Part shown: positions 7,847 through 16,612 of the stretch, in pieces
Numbering within the stretch: the first letter of the stretch is position 1
How the letters are laid out: the number at the start of each line of letters is the position of its first letter
Assembly: GCF_004123805.1 (NCBI RefSeq)
Contig: NZ_RWJX01000027.1
Location: forward strand, 1-51,028
Reading direction: 5' to 3'
Source of the DNA: Cellulomonas endophytica
GTDB taxonomy: Bacteria > Actinomycetota > Actinomycetes > Actinomycetales > Cellulomonadaceae
Length of the DNA: 51,028 bases
Translations under genes and position numbers: made by a program
Notes under the pieces: generated by a model
Database searches by the model: none
What the model saw: the letters and a program-made list of their open reading frames with translations, nothing else
What the model was told of the DNA's origin: nothing

Positions 7847-9208
7847 TCAGCGGGCCGGCGGTCCGCCCGAGCCCGCCGGGTACTCCTCGAGCGGCACGAC
7901 CCGGGCGGCCCAGGCCCGCAGCACGGGCTCGAACACCCGCCACGCCTCGACGGCCTCGGCCCCGGTCACCGAGGTCCGGCTCCCGCCGCCCAGCACGTCG
8001 GTGAGCACCGACGCGTAGGCGACCAGCTCGCCCGGCGCGTGCACCGCGCCCCCGGGCCCGTCGAGCTCTACCCACAGCGTGCGCGGCGTCGGTGCGCCGA
8101 CCGCGGGCGGCAGCGCGACGTCGACGTCGTGCCGCAGGTGGACCAGGACGCCCTTGCGCGGCGCGCCCATCCCCTTGCCCGTCCGCAGGACGACGGGCAC
8201 GCCGGCCCACCGCGGCGTCGCGACCTCGAGCACGACCTCGGCCCAGGTCTCGGTCGCGCGGGCCGGGTCCACCCCGGCCACCGCGGCGTAGCCCGGCACG
8301 GGCCGTCCTCCGGGCACCGCCTCGTCGGCGAGCACGCCCGCCCCGTACCGGGCCCGCCGCGTCCGGTCCGCCATCTGCTCGGCCGTCGGCTCCCGGACGG
8401 CCCGCAGCAGCGCGAGCTTCGCGGCGTGCAGGGCGTCGTCGCCGTCCCCCGCCGGTGGCTCCATCAGGGCGAGCACCAGGACCTGCAGCAGGTGGTTCTG
8501 CACGACGTCGCGGACGGCACCGGTCCCGTCGTAGAAGGCGCCCCGCTCCTCCAGCCCGAGCGTCTCCTCCCAGACGATCTCGACCCGCTCGACGTGCTCG
8601 GCGCCCCACAGCGGCGCGAGCGGGCCGCTGGGGGCGCGCAGCCGGGCGAGCTCCTCCACCTGCGGCATCGCGAGGATGTGGTCCACCCGGAAGCGCGCGG
8701 CCTCGTCGTCACCGGCCGCCCGGGCGAGCAGCCCGTCGAGCGCGACGGCACCCGCGCGGTCGTCGCCGAACGGCTTCTCCACCGCCACCCGGCTCCCGGC
8801 CGGCAGCCCCACCGCGGCCAGCGACCGCAGCGCCGGCGGGAAGGCGACCGCCGGCAGCGCGAGGTACACCGCGACCGCGGGTCCGCTCGACGCGTCGCCG
8901 CCCCGCCCCGCACGGGCGACGAGCCGCGCCACCCCGTCGCTGTCGTGCACGTCCACCTGCCCGTACCCGAGCCGGCCGACGAGGTCCTCGCGCACCGCCC
9001 CGGTCAGGTCACCGGCGTGGGCCCGCAGCCGTGCGTCCACGTGCGCGCGGAACTGCGCCTCGGTCCAGCCCTGGTGCCCCCCGCCCACGACCCGCAGGTC
9101 CGGGGGCAGCCCTCCCGCCGCCAGCAGCCGGGCCAGCGCGGGCAGCAGGAACCGCCCCGCCAGGTCCCCGGTCGCCCCCAGGACCACCAGCCGCCCGATC
9201 ACACGCAC
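7847..9208 (-). CDS. zwf: glucose-6-phosphate dehydrogenase (divergent paralogue)
   Basis: 453 residues, GTG start (a second GTG two codons on is possible). The dinucleotide motif is GATGDLAGR (about 11-19), the substrate loop motif EKPFG is present (about 145), and the active site reads RVDHILAMPQ (about 174-183) where classical Zwf has RIDHYLGKE: the catalytic Asp-His pair is kept but the following Tyr and Lys are Ile and Met. The C-terminal VVLRTGKGM matches the conserved R-[ST]-GK segment. Product would be 6-phosphogluconolactone feeding the pentose phosphate pathway. It stands alone, without tal, tkt, opcA or pgl, so it is probably a second Zwf rather than the housekeeping copy. Confidence 0.8.
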   Translation of the reverse strand: MRVIGRLVVLGATGDLAGRFLLPALARLLAAGGLPPDLRVVGGGHQGWTEAQFRAHVDARLRAHAGDLTGAVREDLVGRLGYGQVDVHDSDGVARLVARAGRGGDASSGPAVAVYLALPAVAFPPALRSLAAVGLPAGSRVAVEKPFGDDRAGAVALDGLLARAAGDDEAARFRVDHILAMPQVEELARLRAPSGPLAPLWGAEHVERVEIVWEETLGLEERGAFYDGTGAVRDVVQNHLLQVLVLALMEPPAGDGDDALHAAKLALLRAVREPTAEQMADRTRRARYGAGVLADEAVPGGRPVPGYAAVAGVDPARATETWAEVVLEVATPRWAGVPVVLRTGKGMGAPRKGVLVHLRHDVDVALPPAVGAPTPRTLWVELDGPGGAVHAPGELVAYASVLTDVLGGGSRTSVTGAEAVEAWRVFEPVLRAWAARVVPLEEYPAGSGGPPAR

Positions 9209-9365
9209 CCCGTCGCCATGGCGCCACCCTCCTCCATCGGACCGCGCAGGCCCAGCCGGCGGTGACCCGGCGGGGTCGCGGCCCGGACGGGCGAGGTCGG
9301 GCAGAGGCGTCCTCCCGCCGCGCGCGCTGGCGCCGGCTTGCTCGGGCGCTCCCGGGGGACGACAG

Positions 9366-9397
9366 AGGTCAGGGCCGCCCGGGGGCGGCCCTGACCT
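9366..9397 (-). terminator. long hairpin terminator after tRNA-Asn
   Basis: Perfect 15-bp inverted repeat (AGGTCAGGGCCGCCC / GGGCGGCCCTGACCT) around two G residues, 12 nt beyond the 3' end of the tRNA. Its symmetry means it could work from either side, but the tRNA is the only gene reading into it. Confidence 0.75.
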
Positions 9398-9409
9398 GTG
9401 CCCTTCCTG

Positions 9410-9482
<73 letters not shown>

Positions 9483-9496
9483 TCGCGGCGCGCAGA

Positions 9497-9502
9497 ACGA
9501 TA
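9497..9502 (-). promoter_or_regulatory. -10 box of tRNA-Asn (TATCGT)
   Basis: TATCGT on the minus strand 14 nt upstream of the mature 5' end in a locally AT-richer stretch (GGTATCGTTC); a weak TTCGGC lies 18 bp further upstream as a possible -35. Confidence 0.4.
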
Positions 9503-9561
9503 CCAAAGGGTCCGCCGTGCGCCGAACGGGGTCGGGGAGGTGCCGGACCAGGACCGGCCGG

Positions 9562-10329
9562 TCAGGCCTCCACGACGAGCACCCGCAGGTCGCGCGGGCC
9601 GTGCACGCCCTCGACCCGGACGAGCTCGATGTCCGAGGTCGCGCTCGGCCCCGAGATCCACGTCATCGGGCGCTCCGGGTGCTCCCCCAGCAGGTCGACC
9701 GCCGTCGGCACGTCCGCCACGACCTGCGCCGCCAGCACCACGCACACGTGCCGGTCCGGCAGCAGCGTCAGCACGCGGCGCCCCTGGTCGGGCTCGGCGT
9801 CGAGGACCACGGTGCCCGTCTCCGCGATGCCCACGCGGGCGGCCGTCAGCACCGCGCCGGCGCCGTCGAGCTGGGCCGGCGTGAGGGGGCGGTCGGGGTG
9901 GTCGACGAGGAGCTCGAGACCCTCCTCCTGCAGCGCCTGCACCCAGGGCCCCGGAAGGCCGGGCGGCACCGCCACGGGCCCCGCGTCGCGGAGCTCGGCG
10001 ACGAGGGCCGCGCGCAGGCCGCCCTCGTCGACGCGCACGACCCGTGCCCGGTAGTCCTCGAGCCGCTCGACGAACAGGTCGAGACGCCCGGGTGTCACCG
10101 GGGCCGAGCGGTCGGCCCGGCGGTACTCCCGCGGCACCGGGCCGGGGGCGTGGGGGTCCCGCAGGTCCGCGGGGACGTGCCCGTCCGTGCCGGGGCCGTC
10201 GTCGTGCGGCAGGGGGCCCGCCGACGCGCCGCCGCCGGGGCCCGGGCCGGGGCGCGTCGCGGCGCCCGTCGTCGCCAGGGCCGCCCGGACGCGGGCGAGG
10301 ACCTCGGTCCGGGCGTCGGGCGCGCTCAC
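9562..10329 (-). CDS. lutC: LutC, LUD-domain subunit of L-lactate oxidation
   Basis: 255 residues; GTG start overlapping the lutB stop (GTGA). After a Gly/Pro-rich linker (about 20-60) comes the LUD (DUF162) domain with GIAETGTVVLDAEPDQGRR, the family signature, and LLPDRHVCVV, then a C-terminal WISGPSATSDIELVRVEGVHG segment typical of LutC/YkgG. LutABC oxidises L-lactate to pyruvate in the cytoplasm. As the last gene of the rhamnose operon it disposes of the lactate formed from lactaldehyde. Also called LldG. Confidence 0.93.
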   Translation of the reverse strand: MSAPDARTEVLARVRAALATTGAATRPGPGPGGGASAGPLPHDDGPGTDGHVPADLRDPHAPGPVPREYRRADRSAPVTPGRLDLFVERLEDYRARVVRVDEGGLRAALVAELRDAGPVAVPPGLPGPWVQALQEEGLELLVDHPDRPLTPAQLDGAGAVLTAARVGIAETGTVVLDAEPDQGRRVLTLLPDRHVCVVLAAQVVADVPTAVDLLGEHPERPMTWISGPSATSDIELVRVEGVHGPRDLRVLVVEA

Positions 10330-11852
10330 GCCCCCTCCCCCGTCCCGCGGCCGGCGTCCCGCTCGCGGGACGCGAACCAGTCCTGGAAGGTCTGCGTCGG
10401 CGGCACGGGCAGGTCCCGCGAGCGCGTCCACAGGCTCCCCGGGAAGGGCAGGCGGCGGATGCGCGTGCCGGGGATGACGCGGCCCGCCAGCGTGAGCAGC
10501 CGCGTCGCCCACCGGAAGCGGGTGCCCGAGGTCATCGCCGCCGCGGCCACCGCCATGCCGGCGCCCATCGGCGTCAGCGACGGGTGCGCGTCGGCGTGCA
10601 CGCCCTTCTCGCGCAGGTGCACCAGCGCCGAGGGGATGTCGATCTTCACGGGGCAGGCGTCGTAGCAGGCGCCGCACAGGGAGCTGGCGAACGGCAGCGT
10701 GGCCGTCACGTCGTGGGAGCCGGCGCCGTGGGCCTCCCCCAGGCCGAGGAGCTGCGGGGTGAGGATCGCGCCGATCGGACCGGGGTAGACCGACCCGTAG
10801 GCGTGGCCGCTGGTGCGCTCGTAGACGGGGCACACGTTGAGGCAGGCCGAGCACCGGATGCAGTGCAGCGCGGAGCGGCCGACCTCGTCGGCGAGGGCCT
10901 TCGTCCGGCCGTTGTCGAGGAGCACGAGGTGGAACTCCTGCGGGCCGTCGCCCGGCGTCACCCCGGTCCACATCGAGGTGTAGGGGTTCATGCGCTCGCC
11001 CGTGGAGGAGCGCGGCAGGAGCTGGAGGAACACCTCGAGGTCGGCGAAGGACGGCAGGACCTTCTCGATGCCCATGAGCGTGATGAGGGTGCGCGGCAGG
11101 GTCAGGCACATGCGGCCGTTGCCCTCGGACTCCACGACCGCCACGGTGCCCGTGTCCGCGATGGCGAGGTTGGCGCCGCTGATCGCCACGTCGGCGCGCA
11201 GGAAGCGGGCGCGCAGGTGCGCCCGGGCGGCCATCGCCAGGTCGCGCGGCTCCGAGGTGAGGCCCTCGGGCGCGTCGCCCATGCGCTCGGTGAAGATCTC
11301 GCGGATCTCCTCCCGGTTGCGGTGGATCGCCGGCACGAGGATGTGGGAGGACTGGTCGCCCGCGAGCTGCACGATGAGCTCGGCGAGGTCCGTCTCGGCC
11401 GCCTCGATGCCCTCGGCCTCGAGGTGCTCGTTGAGGCCGGTCTCCTGCGTGGCCATCGACTTGATCTTCACGACCTCTCGGGCGCCGGCGGCCCGCACGA
11501 GGTCCGTGATGATGCGGTTCGCCTCGGCGGCGTCGCGCGCCCAGTGGACGACGCCCCCGCGGGCCGTCACGGACTCCTCGAGCCGCTCGAGCAGCTCCGG
11601 CAGGCGCGCCATGACGTCGGCCTTGATCGCCGACCCCGCGTCGCGCAGGGCCTCCCAGTCGGGCAGCTCGGCGGTGACGGCCAGGCGCTTGTCGCGGATG
11701 GTGTGCGTGGCGTGCCGCAGGTTGGCCCGCATCTGCGTGTTGGCCAGCGTGCCGCGCGCGGCGTCGGGGAAGGACGGCCCCCAGCGCAGGGGGTCGTGGG
11801 GCGTCGCGGCCGGCTGCGACCGCACGCCCGGCATGCCCAGGTCGACGCTCAC
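10326..11852 (-). CDS. lutB: LutB, iron-sulfur subunit of L-lactate oxidation
   Basis: 508 residues; the GTG start overlaps the lutA stop (GTGA). The N-terminal LUD part carries GANLAIADTGTVAVVESEGN (about 225-245). Two 4Fe-4S clusters are seen as CIRCSACLNVCPVY and CGACYDACPVKID, about 60 residues apart, followed by a LutB-specific C-terminal tail ending in TFQDWF. It works with LutA and LutC in electron transfer from L-lactate. Translation appears coupled through the whole lutABC block, which supports stoichiometric complex assembly. Confidence 0.95.
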   Translation of the reverse strand: MSVDLGMPGVRSQPAATPHDPLRWGPSFPDAARGTLANTQMRANLRHATHTIRDKRLAVTAELPDWEALRDAGSAIKADVMARLPELLERLEESVTARGGVVHWARDAAEANRIITDLVRAAGAREVVKIKSMATQETGLNEHLEAEGIEAAETDLAELIVQLAGDQSSHILVPAIHRNREEIREIFTERMGDAPEGLTSEPRDLAMAARAHLRARFLRADVAISGANLAIADTGTVAVVESEGNGRMCLTLPRTLITLMGIEKVLPSFADLEVFLQLLPRSSTGERMNPYTSMWTGVTPGDGPQEFHLVLLDNGRTKALADEVGRSALHCIRCSACLNVCPVYERTSGHAYGSVYPGPIGAILTPQLLGLGEAHGAGSHDVTATLPFASSLCGACYDACPVKIDIPSALVHLREKGVHADAHPSLTPMGAGMAVAAAAMTSGTRFRWATRLLTLAGRVIPGTRIRRLPFPGSLWTRSRDLPVPPTQTFQDWFASRERDAGRGTGEGA

Positions 11853-12718
11853 GCGGCCCCCACCCCCGTCGCGGGCGCGCAGGCGCCCCTCGTAGTGCCG
11901 TCCGCCCGGCCGTCCGCCCGGCCGTCCGCCCGGCCGCGCCCCCGGCCCGTCCCACCGCGGCCGTCCCACGGCCGCTCCCGCGTCGCCGCGAGGATCTCCG
12001 CGAGGTGCAGCGTGCGGACCTCGGTGTCGCGGCGCCCGAGCGCGCCCTGGATGTTCATGAGGCAGGACCAGTCCCCCGCGGTGAGCACGTCGGCACCCGA
12101 CGCGACGACGTTGTCGACCTTGTCCGCGACCATCGCCGAGGACGTGTCGGAGTTCTTCAGGGCGAAGGTGCCGCCGAAGCCGCAGCACTGGTCCGCCCCG
12201 GGCAGGTCGACGAGCTCGAGGCCCTCGACCGCCCGCAGCAGCCGGGTCGGCCGGTCCCCCACGCGCAGGATGCGCAGGGAGTGGCAGGTGGGGTGGTACG
12301 TGACGCGGTGCGGGAACCAGGCGCCGACGTCCTCCAGCCCCAGCACGTCGACGAGGAGCTCGCTCAGCTCGTAGGTGCGGGCGGCGACGAGGTCGGCCTC
12401 GTGCGCGAGGCGGTCGTCGCCGGCGCGGCGGGCCACGAGCGCCTGCTGGTGGCGGGTCGAGCCCACGCAGGAGCCGGAGGGGGCGACGACGGCGTCCCAC
12501 TCCCCGTCGAGCACCGGAGCGAAGGTGCGCACGTGGTTCCGCACGATCGGGACGGCCTCCGGGCCGTAGCCGGAGTTCACGTGCATCTGGCCGCAGCAGG
12601 CCTGGCCGCCGGGGACCACGACGTCGTGGCCCAGGCGCTCGAGGAGCTCCACGGTCGCCTGCGCCGCGCGGGGGAACAGCCCGTCGACGAGGCAGGTGGC
12701 GAACACGGCGATGCGCAC
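11849..12718 (-). CDS. lutA: LutA, CCG-domain subunit of L-lactate oxidation
   Basis: 289 residues with ATG start 63 bp after rhaB. The two cysteine-rich CCG (DUF224) domains are clear: CLVD...ACCGQMH in the first half and HPTCHSLR...QCCGFGGTFA in the second, as in LutA/LldE and the glycolate oxidase and heterodisulfide reductase families. After residue 250 the protein has an unusual hydrophilic tail with three GRAD repeats encoded by an exact 12-bp tandem repeat; typical LutA proteins end at about 240-250 residues. A small GC hairpin (12737-12752) sits just upstream of the gene. Confidence 0.94.
   Translation of the reverse strand: MRIAVFATCLVDGLFPRAAQATVELLERLGHDVVVPGGQACCGQMHVNSGYGPEAVPIVRNHVRTFAPVLDGEWDAVVAPSGSCVGSTRHQQALVARRAGDDRLAHEADLVAARTYELSELLVDVLGLEDVGAWFPHRVTYHPTCHSLRILRVGDRPTRLLRAVEGLELVDLPGADQCCGFGGTFALKNSDTSSAMVADKVDNVVASGADVLTAGDWSCLMNIQGALGRRDTEVRTLHLAEILAATRERPWDGRGGTGRGRGRADGRADGRADGTTRGACAPATGVGAA
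11897..11932. repeat. three exact tandem copies of a 12-bp unit inside lutA
   Basis: Unit GCCGTCCGCCCG repeated three times without mismatch, encoding the GRAD repeats of the LutA tail on the minus strand. The in-frame length means copy number can change without a frameshift. Confidence 0.9.
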
Positions 12719-12781
12719 GCGGCATCCTCTCAGAAGGGGCCTGAGCAGGCCCTCAGGGGCGTCGGGGGTGGGGGGACAAGG

Positions 12782-14290
12782 TCAGCCGTGCAGGCGGCGC
12801 TCGGCCGCGTCCCAGAGGGCGGGGTCGCCGCCGGGACCGTGCCGCACGGTCGTCGACGAGGCCGCCACCACCGACCGCAGCGCGGCCAGCCCGTGCGGGA
12901 CGACGCCGGCGGCCTGGGCCTGCACGAGCAGGTTGCCGATGGCCGTGCCCTCGGCGGGGCCGGCGACGACGGGCAGCCCCGTGGCGTCGGCCGTCAGCCG
13001 GCAGAGCAGCGTGTTGCGCGCCCCGCCGCCGACGAGGTGCACGACCTCCACCGTGCGACCCGCGAGCGCCGCCGCCTCGCGCACGGCCCGCCGGTAGGCC
13101 AGCGCGAGCGAGTCGAGGATGCAGCGCGTGACCTCGGCGGGCGAGGACGGGACGGGCTGGCCCGTGCGGGCGGCGGCGGCCGCGAGGCGCGCCGGCATGT
13201 CGCCCGGGGCGGCGAGGGCCGGGTCGTCCACGTCCACGACGGTCCGCAGCGCGGGGACGGCCTCGGCCGCCGCGAGCAGCGCGACGAGGTCCTCGGGGCG
13301 GCCCGCCTCCCGCCAGGTCCGCAGCGACTCCTGCAGCAGCCACAGGCCCGAGACGTTCTTGAGGTACCGGACGGTGCCGTCGACGCCGAGCTCGTTCGTG
13401 AAGTTCGCCGCGCGGCTGGCCTCGGTCAGCACCGGGGCGTCGAGCTCGAGCCCGACGAGGGACCAGGTCCCCGAGGAGATGTAGGCCGCACCCCGGGCGG
13501 GCATGGGCACCGCGGCCACCGCGGAGGCGGTGTCGTGCGAGCCGACCGCGACGAGGCGGGTGCCCGTGAGGCCGAGGGCGTCGGCGAGCCCGGGCAGCAC
13601 GGGTCCGACGACCGTCCCGGGCTCGACGAGGGGCGCCAGCAGCCGCGACACGTCGACCCCCGCCACGTCGGCGGCGGCGGCGAGCACCTCCGGCGACCAC
13701 GTGCGGGTCGTCGGGTCGAGGAGGTTCGTCGTCGAGGCGTTCGTGACCTCCGTGACGCGGCGGCCCGTGAGCCAGTACCCCAGCAGGTCGGGCACGAGGA
13801 GCAGCCCCTCGGCGCAGGCCAGGGCGCGCGTGCCGGCGGCCGCGACGAGCTGGAAGACGGTGTTGAAGGGCTGCAGCTGCAGGCCGGTGCGGGCGTAGAG
13901 CTCCGCGGCGGGCATCCGGGCGAAGAACCGCTCCGGCGCGCCGGCCGTACGGCCGTCCCGGTAGTGCACGGGGTTGCCGACGAGCGCGCCGTCGGCGTCG
14001 AGCAGCCCGTGGTCGACCGCCCACGTGTCGATGCCGACGGACGTGAGCGGCCCGTGCTCCCGGGCGGCCGTCCGCAGCCCGGCGCGGATGCCGGACCACA
14101 GCGCCAGGACGTCCCAGTGCAGGACGGGCCGGGCGGCGTCGGACGTGCCGACGCCCACCTCGACGGGCTCGTTGGCGAACCGCGCCACCTCGCTCGTCGT
14201 GAGCCGGCCGTCCTCCACCCGCCCGACGAGGACCCGGCCGCTCGACGCCCCGAGGTCCACCGCGGCGAACGTCGCCGGCGTGCCTGCCAT
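12782..14290 (-). CDS. rhaB: L-rhamnulokinase
   Basis: 502 residues, ATG start. FGGY-type sugar kinase of the ASKHA fold: phosphate-1 motif AAVDLGASSGRVLVGRVEDG near residue 8, SVGIDTWAVDHGLLDADG near 83 (catalytic Asp in DTWAVDHGLLD), NASTTNLLDP near 190, SHDTASAVAAVP, SSGTWSLVGLE and the C-terminal GGGARNTLLCRLTAD adenosine motif. The SSGTWSLVG segment and the upstream isomerase and aldolase identify the rhamnulokinase subgroup. It phosphorylates L-rhamnulose to L-rhamnulose 1-phosphate. It lies 107 bp after rhaEW and 63 bp before lutA, all on one strand. Confidence 0.93.
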   Translation of the reverse strand: MAGTPATFAAVDLGASSGRVLVGRVEDGRLTTSEVARFANEPVEVGVGTSDAARPVLHWDVLALWSGIRAGLRTAAREHGPLTSVGIDTWAVDHGLLDADGALVGNPVHYRDGRTAGAPERFFARMPAAELYARTGLQLQPFNTVFQLVAAAGTRALACAEGLLLVPDLLGYWLTGRRVTEVTNASTTNLLDPTTRTWSPEVLAAAADVAGVDVSRLLAPLVEPGTVVGPVLPGLADALGLTGTRLVAVGSHDTASAVAAVPMPARGAAYISSGTWSLVGLELDAPVLTEASRAANFTNELGVDGTVRYLKNVSGLWLLQESLRTWREAGRPEDLVALLAAAEAVPALRTVVDVDDPALAAPGDMPARLAAAAARTGQPVPSSPAEVTRCILDSLALAYRRAVREAAALAGRTVEVVHLVGGGARNTLLCRLTADATGLPVVAGPAEGTAIGNLLVQAQAAGVVPHGLAALRSVVAASSTTVRHGPGGDPALWDAAERRLHG

Positions 14291-14361
14291 CCCTGTGCCC
14301 CTGTCTCCGTGGTGCGGGGCGGGCGCCGCGCGTGCGGCACCCGCCCCTCGTCGTGCTGCTC

Positions 14362-14382
14362 CCCCGGCTGCCGGCCGGGGGC
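14362..14382 (-). other. GC hairpin between rhaEW and rhaB
   Basis: CCCCCGG/CCGGGGG, 7-bp stem with 7-nt loop in the 107-bp gap. It could reduce read-through or stabilise a processed 3' end; no further evidence. Confidence 0.3.
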
Positions 14383-14397
14383 GGTGGTCCGGCGCGG

Positions 14398-16452
14398 TCA
14401 GCGCAGGAACGCCGCCGCCACGCCGGAGTCGACGGGCACGTGCAGGCCCGTCGTCTGGACGAGGTCGGGGCCCGTGAGCGCGAAGACCGCCGCCGCGACG
14501 TGCTCCGGCAGCACCTCCTTCTTCAGGAGGGTGCGCTGGGCGTAGTAGGCGCCCAGCTCGGACTCCGGCACGCCGTAGACCGCGGCGCGCTTGGCGCCCC
14601 AGCCGCCGGCGAAGATCCCGGAGCCGCGGACCACGCCGTCGGGGTTGACGCCGTTGACGCGGATCCCGTGCTCGCCGAGCTCGGCCGCCAGGAGGCGGAC
14701 CTGGTGCGCCTGGTCGGCCTTCGTCGCGGAGTACGCGATGTTGTTCGGGCCGGCGAAGAGTGAGTTCTTCGAGGCGATGTAGACGATGTCGCCGCCCATC
14801 TCCTGGGCGACCATGGCGCGGGCCGCCTCGCGGGCCACGAGGAAGGAGCCGCGGGCCATGACGTCGTGCTGGAGGTCCCAGTCCTTCGTCGTCGTCTCCA
14901 GCAGCGGCTTGGAGATGGACAGCCCGGCGTTGTTGACGACGAGGTCCACGCCGCCGAACGCGAGCGACGCGGCCGCGACGAGGGCCTTCACCTGCTCCTC
15001 GTCGGTGACGTCCGCCTTGACGGCGACGGCGACGTCGGGGCCGCCGAGGCCGTCCGCGACCTCCTGCGCGCCCTCGAGGTTGAGGTCGGCGATGACGACG
15101 CACGCGCCCTCGGCCGCCAGCCGCTCGGCGATGGCCCGGCCGATGCCCGAGCCGGCGCCGGTGACGAGCGCGACGCGGGTGGCGAGCGGCTTGGGCTTCG
15201 GCATCCGCGCGAGCTTGGCCTCCTCGAGCGCCCAGTACTCGATGCGGAACTTCTCGGCCTCGTCGATGGGGGCGTAGGTGCTGATCGCCTCGGCGCCGCG
15301 CATGACGTTGATGGCGTTGACGTAGAACTCGCCGGCGACGCGGGCGGTCTGCTTGTCCTTGCCGAAGGAGTACATCCCGACGCCCGGGACGAGCACGACC
15401 GCCGGGTCGGCACCGCGGATCGCGGGGCTGTCCGCGGTGGCGTTGCGGTCGTAGTAGCCCTGGTAGGCCGCGCGGTACTCCGCGTGCAGCTCCTTCAGGC
15501 GCGCGACGACGTCCTCGAGCGGCGCGTCGGCGGGCAGGTCGACGACGAGCGGCGAGACCTTCGTGCGCAGGAAGTGGTCGGGGCACGAGGTGCCCAGCGC
15601 CGCGAGGGCGGCGAGCTTCTCGCGGGAGACGAAGTCGAGGACGACGTCCGTGTCCGTGAGGTGGCCGACCTGGGGGCGGTCGGTGCTGGCCAGGCCGCGG
15701 ACCACGGGGGCGAGGGCGGCGGCGCGCGCCCGGCGCTCGGCCTCGGGCAGCGCGGCGAAGCCCTCGCGGACGGCGCCGAAGGGGTGCTCGCCGCGCTCGG
15801 CCAGCTCCGCGGTGCGGGCGGCGATGAACTCCTCCGCGGTGCGGACGATCTCGAGCGAGCGCTGCTCGGCCTCGTCGGAGGTGCTGCCCCACGCGGTGAT
15901 GCCGTGGCCGCCGAGGACGCAGCCGATGGCCTGCGGGTTCGCCTTCTGGATGGCGGCGATGTCGAGGCCGAGCTGGAAGCCCGGGCGGCGCCACGGCACC
16001 CACGCCACGCGGTCGCCGAAGATCTTCTGCGTCAGCGCCTCGCCGTCGACGGAGGTGGCGAGCGCGATGCCGGCGTCGGGGTGCAGGTGGTCGACGTGGG
16101 CCTGCTCGACGAGCGCGTGCATCGCGGTGTCGATGCTCGGGGCGGCGCCGCCCTTGCCGTGGAGGCAGTAGTCGAAGGCGGCGACCATCTCGTCCTCGCG
16201 CTCGACGCCCGGGTAGACGCCGACGAGCGCGCGCAGGCGGTCCAGGCGCAGCACCGCGAGGTTCTTCTCCGTCAGGGTGCCGAGGTCGCCGCCCGAGCCC
16301 TTGACCCAGAGCAGCTCGACGGGCTCGCCCGTGACGGGGTCGGTCTCGCTGCCCTTCGCGGAGGTGTTGCCGCCGGCGTAGTTCGTCGTGCGGGGGTCGG
16401 CGCCCAGCCGGTTCGAGCGGGCGATGAGGGCCTCGGCCTCGGGGTGCGTCAT
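14398..16452 (-). CDS. rhaEW: RhaEW, bifunctional rhamnulose-1-phosphate aldolase / L-lactaldehyde dehydrogenase
   Basis: 684 residues; ATG start with GGAG upstream. Residues 1 to about 420 are a class II aldolase/adducin domain: NYAGGNTSAKG at the start, zinc-ligand histidines in HVDHLHPDAG and in LGGHGITAWG. From about 424 a short-chain dehydrogenase follows with the NAD motif VTGAGSGIGRAIA, the NNAG motif, catalytic Ser in YIASKNS and the Tyr-Lys pair in YSATK. The aldolase half splits L-rhamnulose 1-phosphate into dihydroxyacetone phosphate and L-lactaldehyde; the SDR half oxidises lactaldehyde to L-lactate. This fusion is the known bacterial RhaEW variant and directly supplies LutABC. 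Confidence 0.94.
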   Translation of the reverse strand: MTHPEAEALIARSNRLGADPRTTNYAGGNTSAKGSETDPVTGEPVELLWVKGSGGDLGTLTEKNLAVLRLDRLRALVGVYPGVEREDEMVAAFDYCLHGKGGAAPSIDTAMHALVEQAHVDHLHPDAGIALATSVDGEALTQKIFGDRVAWVPWRRPGFQLGLDIAAIQKANPQAIGCVLGGHGITAWGSTSDEAEQRSLEIVRTAEEFIAARTAELAERGEHPFGAVREGFAALPEAERRARAAALAPVVRGLASTDRPQVGHLTDTDVVLDFVSREKLAALAALGTSCPDHFLRTKVSPLVVDLPADAPLEDVVARLKELHAEYRAAYQGYYDRNATADSPAIRGADPAVVLVPGVGMYSFGKDKQTARVAGEFYVNAINVMRGAEAISTYAPIDEAEKFRIEYWALEEAKLARMPKPKPLATRVALVTGAGSGIGRAIAERLAAEGACVVIADLNLEGAQEVADGLGGPDVAVAVKADVTDEEQVKALVAAASLAFGGVDLVVNNAGLSISKPLLETTTKDWDLQHDVMARGSFLVAREAARAMVAQEMGGDIVYIASKNSLFAGPNNIAYSATKADQAHQVRLLAAELGEHGIRVNGVNPDGVVRGSGIFAGGWGAKRAAVYGVPESELGAYYAQRTLLKKEVLPEHVAAAVFALTGPDLVQTTGLHVPVDSGVAAAFLR

Positions 16453-16612
16453 CGGGTCTCCAGGTGGGTCGGGTGGCGGCGGTGGTCCGCCACGGCACCA
16501 CGCCGGGGCGCGGTGGCAGGCAGGGTCGGACGGTCGGGGCGAGGGTGGGGCGCTTCGTCGCGGGGGGGGCCGAGCGGTGCCGGCCGGGTGGCGGCACCGC
16601 GTCCTCAGACGG

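Noticed and set aside
12782..16597. Apparent fusion of rhaEW and rhaB in one 1,271-residue frame
   Set aside because: The upstream part is an out-of-frame reading of rhaEW; rhaB has its own ATG and ribosome site at 14290.
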